Below, in pieces: positions 33,839 through 42,066 of a stretch of 64,000 nt of DNA (position 1 is its first letter; every line of letters begins with the position of its first letter). Below the pieces are notes generated by a model. The model worked only from the letters and a program-made list of their open reading frames with translations, was not told the origin of the DNA and did no database searches. This DNA comes from Bacteroidaceae bacterium (GTDB lineage: Bacteria; Bacteroidota; Bacteroidia; Bacteroidales; Bacteroidaceae), in assembly GCA_017427065.1 (NCBI GenBank), contig JAFRTL010000017.1, forward strand, positions 1 to 64,000, given 5' to 3'. The position numbers and the translations under genes are program-made.

Positions 33839-34143
33839 GGGTGTAAACTGTAAAGGCTGTAAATATGAGCGGTTGATTTTTTTTTTCTAACTAGGAAAAA
33901 ATATTTTTCTAACTAGAAAAATAAATGTTCACCGTTGTGGGCATTTATGCTCATCGTGAGCGCAAAAAATGACTTCCCTCGTGAGGGCGTAAAAATTCCC
34001 CCGTGAGGGAGGCCAAATTCGCTCGTGAGGGAGTTTTTGTCGCTGTGCGTAGGAAAATTTGAGCGAGCGCGTAGGCGCAAATTTTCCTGTGCGTAGCTGC
34101 AAATACAACCGCTCATATTTACAGCATTTACAGTTTACACCCC
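33839..34143. repeat. inverted-repeat element 2
   Basis: Left arm 33839-33875 (GGGTGTAAACTGTAAAGGCT, then GTAAATATGAGCGGTTG) and right arm 34106-34143. The arms match those of element 1 with few changes. The interior of about 230 bp holds CTAACTAGGAAAAA/TTTTTCTAACTAGAAAAA and a 22-bp tandem repeat. Confidence 0.85.
33955..34098. repeat. degenerate 22-bp tandem repeat
   Basis: CGTGAGSG begins units at 33955, 33980, 34002 and 34024, spacing 25, 22 and 22, followed by diverged GTGCGTAGG/GCGTAGGCG units. Each is followed by an A- or T-rich run and a TTC/TTCGC-like segment. Units are too short and diverged for a CRISPR array. Confidence 0.6.
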
Positions 34144-34234
34144 CAATAATGGACATGGTGTTCTGATGTTTCTGTGAAAAGGCATCCTGAAACATCGAAC
34201 TGAAGCAGATGCTTGTGAGATATAAAAACAGAAA

Positions 34235-34258
34235 AGGGTGCGTTATTAATCACACCCT
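34235..34258 (-). terminator. terminator after the first twin barrel gene
   Basis: AGGGTG and CACCCT stem; on the minus strand it is followed by TTTTCTGTTTTT. Confidence 0.65.
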
Positions 34259-34286
34259 CTTCAGTTTTTTGATTCTATAGAATAGT

Positions 34287-34757
34287 CTAGAACGGTATGG
34301 CGAATCCTGCACCAATGACGAATTGGTTGCTTCCGTCAACAAGTTGGAACTTTCCTTCCAAGTTGAGTATGACGCCTCCCAATGGGATATCCACACCACC
34401 ACCTAGATTGAAGCCTATCTTTCCGTCGGATTCTACATCAAAGCCTTGGCCGTGTACTTTTGACTTGAAATAAGACACACCTGCCAGTGGATATACATTA
34501 ATCACGTCTGATACTGGGAATACATAGTGCAAGTTGGCACCCAGATCCCACATGGAAACATAGTCATGCTTGAAGAAGTACTCGAACGCAGGTTCTACAC
34601 GGAACTGGTCGGTCACATTGTAGCGCATCTTAGCAGCTATACCAAGGTTGGTGTCGGTTCCATAGAGTAGGTTTGCACCAATAGACGCATCGCCCTTCTG
34701 GGCCATAGCTCCCATGCTGAGGCAGAGGAGCATCAGAATAGTTAAAATCTTTTTCAT
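34287..34757 (-). CDS. small outer-membrane barrel protein, twin 1
   Basis: A 156-residue exported protein with signal peptide MKKILTILMLLCLSMGAMAQ followed by beta strands ending in VIGAGFAIPF. It is a tandem paralogue of the next gene: signal peptides are identical and most strands align (for example RVEPAFEYFFKHD). The role is unknown; small eight-strand barrels of this size are common in Bacteroidota. A terminator follows it, and 24 nt separate the two genes, so they are probably one transcript. Confidence 0.75.
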   Translation of the reverse strand: MKKILTILMLLCLSMGAMAQKGDASIGANLLYGTDTNLGIAAKMRYNVTDQFRVEPAFEYFFKHDYVSMWDLGANLHYVFPVSDVINVYPLAGVSYFKSKVHGQGFDVESDGKIGFNLGGGVDIPLGGVILNLEGKFQLVDGSNQFVIGAGFAIPF

Positions 34758-34781
34758 ATGAATATAGTTTTAAAGGTGTTT

Positions 34782-35252
34782 TTAGAACGGTATGGCGAAT
34801 CCGGCACCAACGACCAACTGATCCCAGCCATCGACAATCTGGAATTTAGCTTCGACGCTGAGAATAACGCTGCTTAGTGGGAATTCGATACCTGCACCTA
34901 GGTTGAATCCTACCTTGCCATCGCTTGACGCTTCATAGCCGTGACCAGAAACCTTTGATTTGAAGTATGCTAAACCAGCCAAAGGATAAACCTGTACCTG
35001 TGAAGCTACAGGAATGAGGTACTGTGCACTGGCACCCAGATCCCAAGTAGATACATGGTCGTGCTTGAAGAAATACTCGAAAGCAGGCTCTACACGGAAC
35101 TTGTCGGTGATGTTGTAACGCAGCTTAGCAGCTATACCAAGGTTGGTGTCATTACCATAAAGCAGATTGGCTCCCACGGCTGTCTGGCCTTTCTGAGCCA
35201 TGGCTCCCATGCTGAGGCAGAGAAGCATCAGAATAGTTAAAATCTTTTTCAT
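34782..35252 (-). CDS. small outer-membrane barrel protein, twin 2
   Basis: A 156-residue paralogue of the downstream gene with the same signal peptide, even nearly identical at the DNA level for the first 60 bases. The mature parts differ mainly in loops (KGQTAVGANLLYG against KGDASIGANLLYG). A good promoter lies 35 nt before the start. The duplication seems fairly recent because the codons of the leader region are almost unchanged. Function not known. Confidence 0.75.
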   Translation of the reverse strand: MKKILTILMLLCLSMGAMAQKGQTAVGANLLYGNDTNLGIAAKLRYNITDKFRVEPAFEYFFKHDHVSTWDLGASAQYLIPVASQVQVYPLAGLAYFKSKVSGHGYEASSDGKVGFNLGAGIEFPLSSVILSVEAKFQIVDGWDQLVVGAGFAIPF

Positions 35253-35286
35253 AATAATTCTATTTTAGAGTTAGTATATTATGTGT

Positions 35287-35318
35287 CAAAGATAGAATAA
35301 AGTTTTTATACTAACAAG
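35287..35318 (-). promoter_or_regulatory. promoter of the twin barrel genes
   Basis: On the minus strand CTTG (35318-35315), a 20-nt spacer and TATCTTTG (35294-35287). Confidence 0.65.
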
Positions 35319-35412
35319 AATTGCCTGCTATATTTTAAAAATCAAAGGCATCTTTTGGTAGAATGCAAATAATGATTTATTTTTACACCACTAATACTTA
35401 CATTATTAATTT

Positions 35413-38400
35413 ATGAAAACGAATCTTTGTAAATGGACGATGTTGGCAGCCTTGATGCTGTTGCCAACAAGTCTTTGGAGTGCCACGGGCATCACGGATC
35501 TTCGTGTGCAGGATCAAGTGAAGCCTTTGGCTATAGAAGACCTACATCCGCTGTTCTCATGGCGTATGGAGAGTGACAAGGTGGGTGAGTGCCAGACGGC
35601 TTTCCAGATCACTGTGCGCCGTGCTGCTGACGGACGAGTGATGTGGAACAGTGGTAAGGTGAATGGGGCAGAAAGCGCAAACATCGCCTATGGCGGTGTG
35701 GCATTGCAGCCAGAAACCGCTTATGAGTGGGATGTGGAAGTGTGGGACAGCGCTGGTGCCAGCCACAAGCAGACGGCTGCTTTCGAAACGGGACTTATGA
35801 GTGCCAAGCAAGCCGCATGGAGTGGGGCGCAGTGGATAGGTTCTACGAAGAAACTCCTGGATGCTGCATCAAACAACTATTTCTCCCTGCTCACCAAGTT
35901 CCAAATCAAGCAAGGTGGGGTGGCTTCACTGATCCTTGGTGCCAACGACTTCCGTCTGAATGATGCCTTCCAGAACATCGACAATATGGCGGGTGAGAAC
36001 TACGTGCGTGTGGATTTCGACATGAATGGATTGAGCCAAAACAAGGGGGCAGAGATTCGTGTCTATCGCGTGGGATTTGCCAAGGGCGACAAGGCTGATA
36101 AGCCATTCCTCACCATCAATCAGGAGACGTTCCCACAGAGCACCCTGCCACAGATTTTCACCCGTCAGAATGCAGGTGATGTGCATCAGGTGGAGATCTT
36201 GGTGGATGCCAGCAACTTCCAGTTCATCATCGATGGCAAAGACTTGGTGACCACACCTCCAGATCCTCGTCGCCGTGGCTTTGGCGGAGGTGGCTTTGCC
36301 GTGGGTAGTGTGGCTGGCAGAACGGTATCGGCTACCCGCCTGCAGATAGGTCCTTGGGGTAACTCTCACAACAACAATACGGCTCCGCATGTGGGGCATA
36401 TCGGTTTTGCTGCTGCTCCAAATTCGGAGGTGGTGTATTCCGACTATCAGATTCAGCTTTGCGGACAGGCAGAGGATAAGGTGGTGTTCGACCAGCAGCA
36501 CTATGCTGTGTTCAACGCAGTGTCAGGGGCACAGGTGAGTGGCAATGCCATCACGGTGAGGAACACTACGAACAAGTTCACCATGGGTTATGCTGATCCT
36601 TCACATGGGGCACTGACGATGCTGCGTACGGAGTTTGCCACCACGGAAGGCAAGGCCATCAAGAAGGCCAAACTGTATGCGACGGCTATGGGCAACTATG
36701 AGCTCTGGATCAATGGGGAGCGCATGGGTGAGGATTGGTTTACGCCTGGCGACAGCCAGTTCCGCGAGGTGATGGGTTACCATGCCTATGACGTGACCTC
36801 TATGCTGAAGAGCGGACAGAATGCCATAGGTGCACAGCTGAGCCCTGGATGGTACACTGGCCCTATGACTTTCACGAGCAGCAACTTCAACTTCTTTGGT
36901 GATCATGAGGCGCTGCTGATGAAGCTCGTCATCACCTACGACGATGGCAGCAAGCAAACCATCGTGAGCGATCCTAAGAGCTGGAAGAGCTTCAATGACG
37001 GTCCTATCCGCTATGGCAGCTTCTTCCAAGGCGAGCGCTATGATGCCAATCAGGAAGCTAAGGTGGCTGGTTGGAAGCAGACAGGTTTCAATGAGAACGG
37101 TTGGCAAGCTGCAGAGGTGATCAAGCAGCGCGACTGGGTGAACTTCGACCTTATGGCTCGTTATGATGCGCCTGTGCGTGTGCGTGAAACACTCACTGCT
37201 CAGCAGGTGATGCCTACCCACAGCGCCGATAATCATACCTTCATCTATAATATGGGTGTGAACATGGTGGGTGTGCCACAGATCAGCATTCCTGCAGGAT
37301 ACCTGAAGCAAGGCGATGTGGTGATTATCCGCTATGCAGAGCAGCTGTATCCGGGCTTCAATGGGGATGAGCGCTACTATGTGAAGACCTATGGACGCAG
37401 TGGGAAGAACATCGCTGGCCGTCCGCTTTATGAGACTTTCCGTGCAGCTCTTGCAGCCGACTTCTATATTGCTAAGGGTGGGGAGGCAGTGACCATACAG
37501 CCAACGACTACCTACCGTGGTTATCAGTACATCCAGATCACCCTTCCAAGTCATGTAGGTGCATTGCCACTGGCTAACGTGAAAGGTTTGGTGATGTCGA
37601 GCGATGAGCTTCCTACAGGTACGTACCTGGCCACAACCAGTGATGGTAATAAGACAGCCAATCTGGTGAATCAGCTGATCAAGAACATTCAGCGCAGCCA
37701 GTTGGGCAATTTCTTCACGATTCCAACCGACTGTCCGCAGCGTAATGAGCGTATGGGATGGACGGGTGATGCTCAGGCTTATACCCGCACGGCTACCTAC
37801 AACAGTGACGCACAGAACTTCTTCCGTCAGTGGATGGTGAACCTGCGTGCCGATCAGGGCGTGGGTAACGATACCAACGTGCCTGGTGGTGTGGGTAGCA
37901 CAGTGCCTACCTACAATCGTGCTGACGATCAGAGCTTCGCTGATGGTACCACATGGGCAGCTGCTGTGTGCATGGTGCCTTGGCAACTTTATTCTCAGTA
38001 TGGCAACACACAGGTGATCAGCGAGAATATGGAAGCGATGATGGCATGGCTGCGTGGTATGGATTACTACGACCAAAGCGAAGAGTATCCACACCTTTCT
38101 GCTAAGGCTACTGGCCTTGCTGACTGGCTGGCAATGGACAATCGCACCCCTTCTGACTTGGTGAACAATGCCATCTACATCTATATGATGGATTGTACGG
38201 CTAAGATGGCAGAGGCCATTGGGCGTACCGACCTTGCTGCTGAGCTTCATGCCCGTCATGATGCTGCCAAAGCGGAGTGGAATCGTTGCTATGTGGATCC
38301 TGCTACGGGTAAGACACGCAATCAGCAGGGCGCATTGGTGCACTCTCAGGCATCTTATGCTACACCGCTGAACTTCAACTGCTTCGATGAGAACAATAAG

Positions 38401-39087
38401 GCGAAGGCAGAGCAGTATCTGGCAGAGCTGGCCAAGAATCCATCTCTGAGTGGTGAGGGACAGAACAAGTATCCTGCCTATACCATCACTACGGGCTTCT
38501 CTGGCACACCAAACATTCTGCCAGCATTGAGCCGTGCAGGTAGGGTAGATGAAGCTTTCCGTATGTTCACTTGTACTGACTATACCTCTTGGCTCTATCC
38601 TGTGACGAAGGGTGCTACCTCTGTTTGGGAGCGTTGGAATGGCTATGAGGCAGCCTTTGGTGAGAACAACCAGAACTCTATGAACTCCTTCAACCACTTT
38701 GCTCTGGGTGCAGTGGGGCAGTGGATGTATGAGTATCAGTTGGGTATCACAGCAGAGGGTGGTTACAAGCACTTCATCCTGCAGCCAACGGCTGGTGCTT
38801 CTTATACCTCACTGACGGGTTCTTACCGCAGTAACTATGGTGACATCGTCAGTGCTTGGAAGTCTGATGGTAAGGGTAATATGACTGCCTATGAGGCTAC
38901 TGTTCCTGCCAATACCACTGCTACACTCTACTTGCCAGTGGGAAGCAATGTGAGCCAGTTCGGCACTGCTAATGGCGTGCTCTATGTGGGTAAGGTGCAG
39001 CACAATGGCATCACTACCGCACAGTATGAACTCCAGAGCGGACACTTCAACTTTAGCATTGGTAATGCTGAGGTAACGGTTAGATAA
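35413..39087 (+). CDS. GH78 alpha-L-rhamnosidase, exported
   Basis: Removes terminal L-rhamnose from pectin or glycoside substrates. The 1224-residue protein has a signal peptide (ending near SLWSA), an N-terminal Ig-like domain (residues about 25-130), an inserted beta-rich domain of about 200 residues (about 155-360) resembling a concanavalin/LamG-type binding module, then the Bac_rhamnosid domains and an (alpha/alpha)6 barrel. The catalytic acid region is DCPQRNERMGWTGD (E779) and the base region GATSVWERWNGY (E1073). A terminator follows. No operon partner is visible. Confidence 0.93.
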   Translation: MKTNLCKWTMLAALMLLPTSLWSATGITDLRVQDQVKPLAIEDLHPLFSWRMESDKVGECQTAFQITVRRAADGRVMWNSGKVNGAESANIAYGGVALQPETAYEWDVEVWDSAGASHKQTAAFETGLMSAKQAAWSGAQWIGSTKKLLDAASNNYFSLLTKFQIKQGGVASLILGANDFRLNDAFQNIDNMAGENYVRVDFDMNGLSQNKGAEIRVYRVGFAKGDKADKPFLTINQETFPQSTLPQIFTRQNAGDVHQVEILVDASNFQFIIDGKDLVTTPPDPRRRGFGGGGFAVGSVAGRTVSATRLQIGPWGNSHNNNTAPHVGHIGFAAAPNSEVVYSDYQIQLCGQAEDKVVFDQQHYAVFNAVSGAQVSGNAITVRNTTNKFTMGYADPSHGALTMLRTEFATTEGKAIKKAKLYATAMGNYELWINGERMGEDWFTPGDSQFREVMGYHAYDVTSMLKSGQNAIGAQLSPGWYTGPMTFTSSNFNFFGDHEALLMKLVITYDDGSKQTIVSDPKSWKSFNDGPIRYGSFFQGERYDANQEAKVAGWKQTGFNENGWQAAEVIKQRDWVNFDLMARYDAPVRVRETLTAQQVMPTHSADNHTFIYNMGVNMVGVPQISIPAGYLKQGDVVIIRYAEQLYPGFNGDERYYVKTYGRSGKNIAGRPLYETFRAALAADFYIAKGGEAVTIQPTTTYRGYQYIQITLPSHVGALPLANVKGLVMSSDELPTGTYLATTSDGNKTANLVNQLIKNIQRSQLGNFFTIPTDCPQRNERMGWTGDAQAYTRTATYNSDAQNFFRQWMVNLRADQGVGNDTNVPGGVGSTVPTYNRADDQSFADGTTWAAAVCMVPWQLYSQYGNTQVISENMEAMMAWLRGMDYYDQSEEYPHLSAKATGLADWLAMDNRTPSDLVNNAIYIYMMDCTAKMAEAIGRTDLAAELHARHDAAKAEWNRCYVDPATGKTRNQQGALVHSQASYATPLNFNCFDENNKAKAEQYLAELAKNPSLSGEGQNKYPAYTITTGFSGTPNILPALSRAGRVDEAFRMFTCTDYTSWLYPVTKGATSVWERWNGYEAAFGENNQNSMNSFNHFALGAVGQWMYEYQLGITAEGGYKHFILQPTAGASYTSLTGSYRSNYGDIVSAWKSDGKGNMTAYEATVPANTTATLYLPVGSNVSQFGTANGVLYVGKVQHNGITTAQYELQSGHFNFSIGNAEVTVR

Positions 39088-39107
39088 TCCTTGGATGAAT
39101 AATAGAG

Positions 39108-39143
39108 AAATCTTCCCTTGGCTTTGCTGAGGGAAGATTTTTT
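39108..39143. terminator. terminator after GH78
   Basis: AAATCTTCCCT and AGGGAAGATTTTTT stem with U-tract, between convergent genes. Confidence 0.85.
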
Positions 39144-39909
39144 ATTGCTTCTCTGTGAGGTATTTCCAATAGCGGAAGGGGAGGTCTTTGCGATGCTTGC
39201 GGGGATTCCATCGCTCTTTGATGGCAATGGCCTTGAAGTAGGTACGCCAAAGGTCTTGGAAGAGTTTCTCATCCTTGTCCATCATACTCTCTTGGAGTTT
39301 TCCTGTGACGAGATGTTCCATCTGCTGGTCTTCAAATGTCACTAATTCCACGGTCTTCAAATCGTAATAGTAACCATAGCGTCGCTTTGTGTCATAAATC
39401 ATCCAAGGTTGGTCATTGAAGCGATCTTGGAAGTGGGGAATGGCCAAGGGGAGGGTATTGAACTGTGGTTCGATGGCAGCGAAGTAGGTACCATCTATCG
39501 TTTTCTGAAAGCGGATGAACTGCATGAGATGCAGGCGTTCATAGCGCACTTTCTTGAAAATCTGCGAGAGAGCTAACACATCTGGATCGGCAAAGTTGGT
39601 TTCGATACTCTTTCCTGCATCGAAGGTCTTTCGGATGTAGCGAAAAAGCATGTTGGCCACTTCTGATAGCTCAGATAGCCATACGTTGGTGAGTAAGGTC
39701 ATTGCGGAGGGAGAGAGGTGTTTCTCCAACCCTTTCCATACCCTCTCTGCCTTCTGTCTGTCAGTGACAATAGTCATCTGCTCGTCCACAAACATTGGTA
39801 GCACTTCCCCCTCAGCTATCAGTTGGTCGGGAAAGCAATGCTGTGCATACGCCTCGAAGACACACGTTAACAGCCCTTCAAATGACTGGTCGTATAGAAA
39901 CACTCTCAT
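39142..39909 (-). CDS. TIGR03915-type putative DNA repair protein
   Basis: A 255-residue protein that always accompanies a specific radical SAM protein in bacterial genomes. It begins with VFLYDQSFEGLLTCVFEAY and has VRYERLHLMQFIRFQKT, AAIEPQFNTLPLAIPHFQDRF and YDTKRRYGYYYDLKT, the conserved blocks of the family. In other bacteria the pair includes or replaces a fused uracil-DNA glycosylase, hence the DNA repair label; the actual reaction is not known. It lies 2 nt after the radical SAM gene, so the two are one unit. Confidence 0.85.
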   Translation of the reverse strand: MRVFLYDQSFEGLLTCVFEAYAQHCFPDQLIAEGEVLPMFVDEQMTIVTDRQKAERVWKGLEKHLSPSAMTLLTNVWLSELSEVANMLFRYIRKTFDAGKSIETNFADPDVLALSQIFKKVRYERLHLMQFIRFQKTIDGTYFAAIEPQFNTLPLAIPHFQDRFNDQPWMIYDTKRRYGYYYDLKTVELVTFEDQQMEHLVTGKLQESMMDKDEKLFQDLWRTYFKAIAIKERWNPRKHRKDLPFRYWKYLTEKQ

Positions 39910-39911
39910 GA

Positions 39912-41183
39912 CTAAACGGGATCAATGAAAGGCAGCTCCATCTGTAGAAGGTCAACCTTACCTGTATGAGGAGTGAGCAAGCGCCTAACCCCTTGTGGGG
40001 TGAGTTCTTGAACCGTTTGCTTTGGTAGCTCGTTGCACGTGATGAAATACTGCGCCTTCTTCATCACCACGCCTATACGCTTTAGATCATCAAAGCCAAT
40101 GCGTGTAAAACGACGTGAGGTAACGATCATCATCGCACTTTTCACACCTATACCAGGTACTCGCAGAATCTCCTCATAGCTAGCCGTATTGATATGCACG
40201 GGGAAGAATTCAGGATGACGAAGCGCCCAACTCAACTTGGGGTCAATGTCGAGGTCAAGGTTGGGGTGCTGGGCATCTACGATCTCATCGACCTTGAATT
40301 GGTAAAAACGGAGCAGCCAATCGGCTTGATACAGTCGGTTCTCACGCACCAAAGGTGGTTGCTTTAGTATGGGTAATCGCTTGTCGTAGGTATTCACGGA
40401 GATATAGCCAGAATAGTACACACGTCGCATGCTCAGTGAGCGCTGGCCATAGAGTGCAGAGCTTACGTTCAGAATGTCTTTATCGCTTTCAGAAGTGGCA
40501 CCAACAATCATCTGAGTGCTCTGTCCTGCAGGTACAAAGCGAGGCACATGACGCATCTTCTTGCGGTCTTCCTTGTTTTCCAACATCCCTTGCTGGATAT
40601 ACTTCATAGGTTGATAGACGCTTTGGTGGTCTTTCTCTGGTGCCAGAAGTTTGAGGTTTTGCTCTGTAGGAATCTCCAAGTTCACACTGAGACGATCAGC
40701 ATAGCGTCCTGCCTCATTTACTAATTCCTGACTGGCTCCAGGGATGCTTTTCAAGTGGATGTAGCCATTGAAGCGATGTACTTCACGGAGATCCTTGGCA
40801 ACCCTTACCAAGCGTTCCATCGTATAGTCAGGATTCCGAACTACACCCGAACTTAGGAATAATCCTTCGATGTAGTTACGGCGATAGAATTCCATCGTCA
40901 GCTCCACCAACTCGGTCACTGATAATGTGGCACGTCGGATGTCATTGCTTCGTCGATTGATGCAATAGGCGCAGTCATAGATACACATATTGGTCAGCAT
41001 CACTTTGAGCAAAGAGATACAGCGCCCATCCTCTGCGAAGCTATGACAAATGCCCACGCCTCCAATGGTATTACCCACCTGTCCGGCACGACCTTTCCTC
41101 ACTGTCCCGCTGCTGGAGCAAGACACGTCATACTTGGCCGATTCAGTGAGTATTTTCAGCTTATCGAGTACGTCTGCATTCAT
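39912..41183 (-). CDS. putative DNA modification/repair radical SAM protein
   Basis: A 423-residue protein of the TIGR03916 type. The cluster motif is CIYDCAYC (CX3CX2C) at about residues 67-74, preceded by a conserved ISLLKVMLTNM segment. The C-terminal third carries a helix-hairpin-helix (EILRVPGIGVKSAMMIV), a non-specific DNA-binding element that supports action on DNA. It sits directly upstream of its usual partner gene. The substrate lesion or base is unknown; spore photoproduct lyase-like repair is only an analogy. Confidence 0.87.
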   Translation of the reverse strand: MNADVLDKLKILTESAKYDVSCSSSGTVRKGRAGQVGNTIGGVGICHSFAEDGRCISLLKVMLTNMCIYDCAYCINRRSNDIRRATLSVTELVELTMEFYRRNYIEGLFLSSGVVRNPDYTMERLVRVAKDLREVHRFNGYIHLKSIPGASQELVNEAGRYADRLSVNLEIPTEQNLKLLAPEKDHQSVYQPMKYIQQGMLENKEDRKKMRHVPRFVPAGQSTQMIVGATSESDKDILNVSSALYGQRSLSMRRVYYSGYISVNTYDKRLPILKQPPLVRENRLYQADWLLRFYQFKVDEIVDAQHPNLDLDIDPKLSWALRHPEFFPVHINTASYEEILRVPGIGVKSAMMIVTSRRFTRIGFDDLKRIGVVMKKAQYFITCNELPKQTVQELTPQGVRRLLTPHTGKVDLLQMELPFIDPV

Positions 41184-41224
41184 CTGTATGTTTCTTTAGA
41201 ATGTAAAGGTAATAATATTTTCTT

Positions 41225-41255
41225 TTTGTCTGTTCAAAATCTTGTATTATATTTG
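41225..41255 (+). promoter_or_regulatory. promoter of the glycine-zipper lipoprotein gene
   Basis: TTTG at 41225-41228, a 19-nt spacer and TATATTTG at 41248-41255, an exact consensus. Confidence 0.7.
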
Positions 41256-41278
41256 CATGGACTTTTATACATAGAAAA

Positions 41279-41929
41279 ATGAAGAAGATTCTTATAGCTT
41301 TGATGGCTGTTGCTGTGACTCTGTCATCGTGCAGCAGTGTATTTGGCCTTAGTGGCGCCTCTACTGGTGCAATGGTAGGAGGAACGCTGGGTTCTATTCT
41401 TGGCAATAGTACGGGGCGTTATGGTTCTACCATCGGTGGTTTGGTAGGTACGATGGCAGGTGCTGCTGTGGGTAATGCCATCCAAAAGAAGACGACAGAA
41501 CAGCAAATCAATAGGGCATTGGGCAATAGCTATGCACAGCCATCGGGCACTAATACGCCAAGCATCTCATCTGTGTCTCTGAATACTTCATCCGTACGCT
41601 TGGAAAACTTCCACTTTGTGGATGAGAACAATGATCAGGTCATCAATCGTAACGAGGAGTGCAAGGTGATGTTTGATGTGGTGAATGGTGGAAGTACGAC
41701 AGTGAGAAATGTCACCCCTGTGTTAGAACTGGCAGAAAAAGCCAAGGGCATTTTGCTAGGGGGAGCTACCACCATTGAAAGCATTCCTGCAGGTGGTAAG
41801 GTCACTTACTCTGTACCTTTGATAGCTAAGAACGTGAAGAATGGTGAAGCAATCTTCCAAGCTTACGCAACAGAGGCAAATGGAGCTGTGACAGAAACCA
41901 TAGAATTCTCTTTGCAGACAAGGAAATAG
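41279..41929 (+). CDS. glycine-zipper lipoprotein
   Basis: A 216-residue exported protein with a lipobox-like LSSC at about residues 15-18. Residues 23-70 are a glycine zipper (GASTGAMVGGTLGSILGN..., GSTIGGLVGTMAGAAVGNAI), a membrane-inserting pattern of Rick_17kDa-type surface lipoproteins. The C-terminal half (from about 100) is a beta-sandwich resembling an extracellular CARDB-like domain: VFDVVNGGSTTVRNVTPVLEL is read as its core (MFDVVNGG). The role is unknown. It stands alone with its own promoter. Confidence 0.72.
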   Translation: MKKILIALMAVAVTLSSCSSVFGLSGASTGAMVGGTLGSILGNSTGRYGSTIGGLVGTMAGAAVGNAIQKKTTEQQINRALGNSYAQPSGTNTPSISSVSLNTSSVRLENFHFVDENNDQVINRNEECKVMFDVVNGGSTTVRNVTPVLELAEKAKGILLGGATTIESIPAGGKVTYSVPLIAKNVKNGEAIFQAYATEANGAVTETIEFSLQTRK

Positions 41930-41930
41930 T

Positions 41931-42066
41931 TTAGTGTTTAGGGTTAAGGGTTTAGAGTTATTGGCTACAATATAGATTTCTCTAAAGCAAACAAAAGAGC
42001 GGGTTTCATTAGATGAAGCCCGCTCTTATTTTCTCTAAACTCTAAGCCCTAAACCCTAAACCAATC
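41931..42066. repeat. inverted TTTAGGG-like repeats around a terminator
   Basis: TTTAGTGTTTAGGGTTAAGGGTTTAGAG (about 41931-41958) and its near reverse complement CTCTAAGCCCTAAACCCTAAACC (about 42041-42063) flank the terminator hairpin at 41995-42030. The 7-mer looks like plant telomere repeat, but there are only two or three units on each side. Confidence 0.65.
41995..42030. terminator. bidirectional terminator
   Basis: AAGAGCGGGTTTCAT, a TAG loop, and ATGAAGCCCGCTCTT form an almost perfect stem followed by ATTTTC, between convergent genes. Confidence 0.85.

Larger units (their letters stand above)
33461..34286. other. 825-bp gene-free region with two inverted-repeat elements
   Basis: Contains two inverted pairs of a 37-bp arm (33510-33628 and 33839-34143), an AT-rich tract at about 33670-33725, a 22-bp degenerate tandem repeat and a terminator. 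I see no credible gene. Confidence 0.8.

Noticed and set aside
33955-34098. Possible CRISPR array
   Set aside because: Units are 22 bp with drifting repeats and no unique spacers, and no cas gene is nearby.
36601-38772. A 723-codon open frame antisense to the GH78 rhamnosidase
   Set aside because: It mirrors a gene with strong codon bias, shows no family motif, and the plus-strand GH78 domains are unmistakable.
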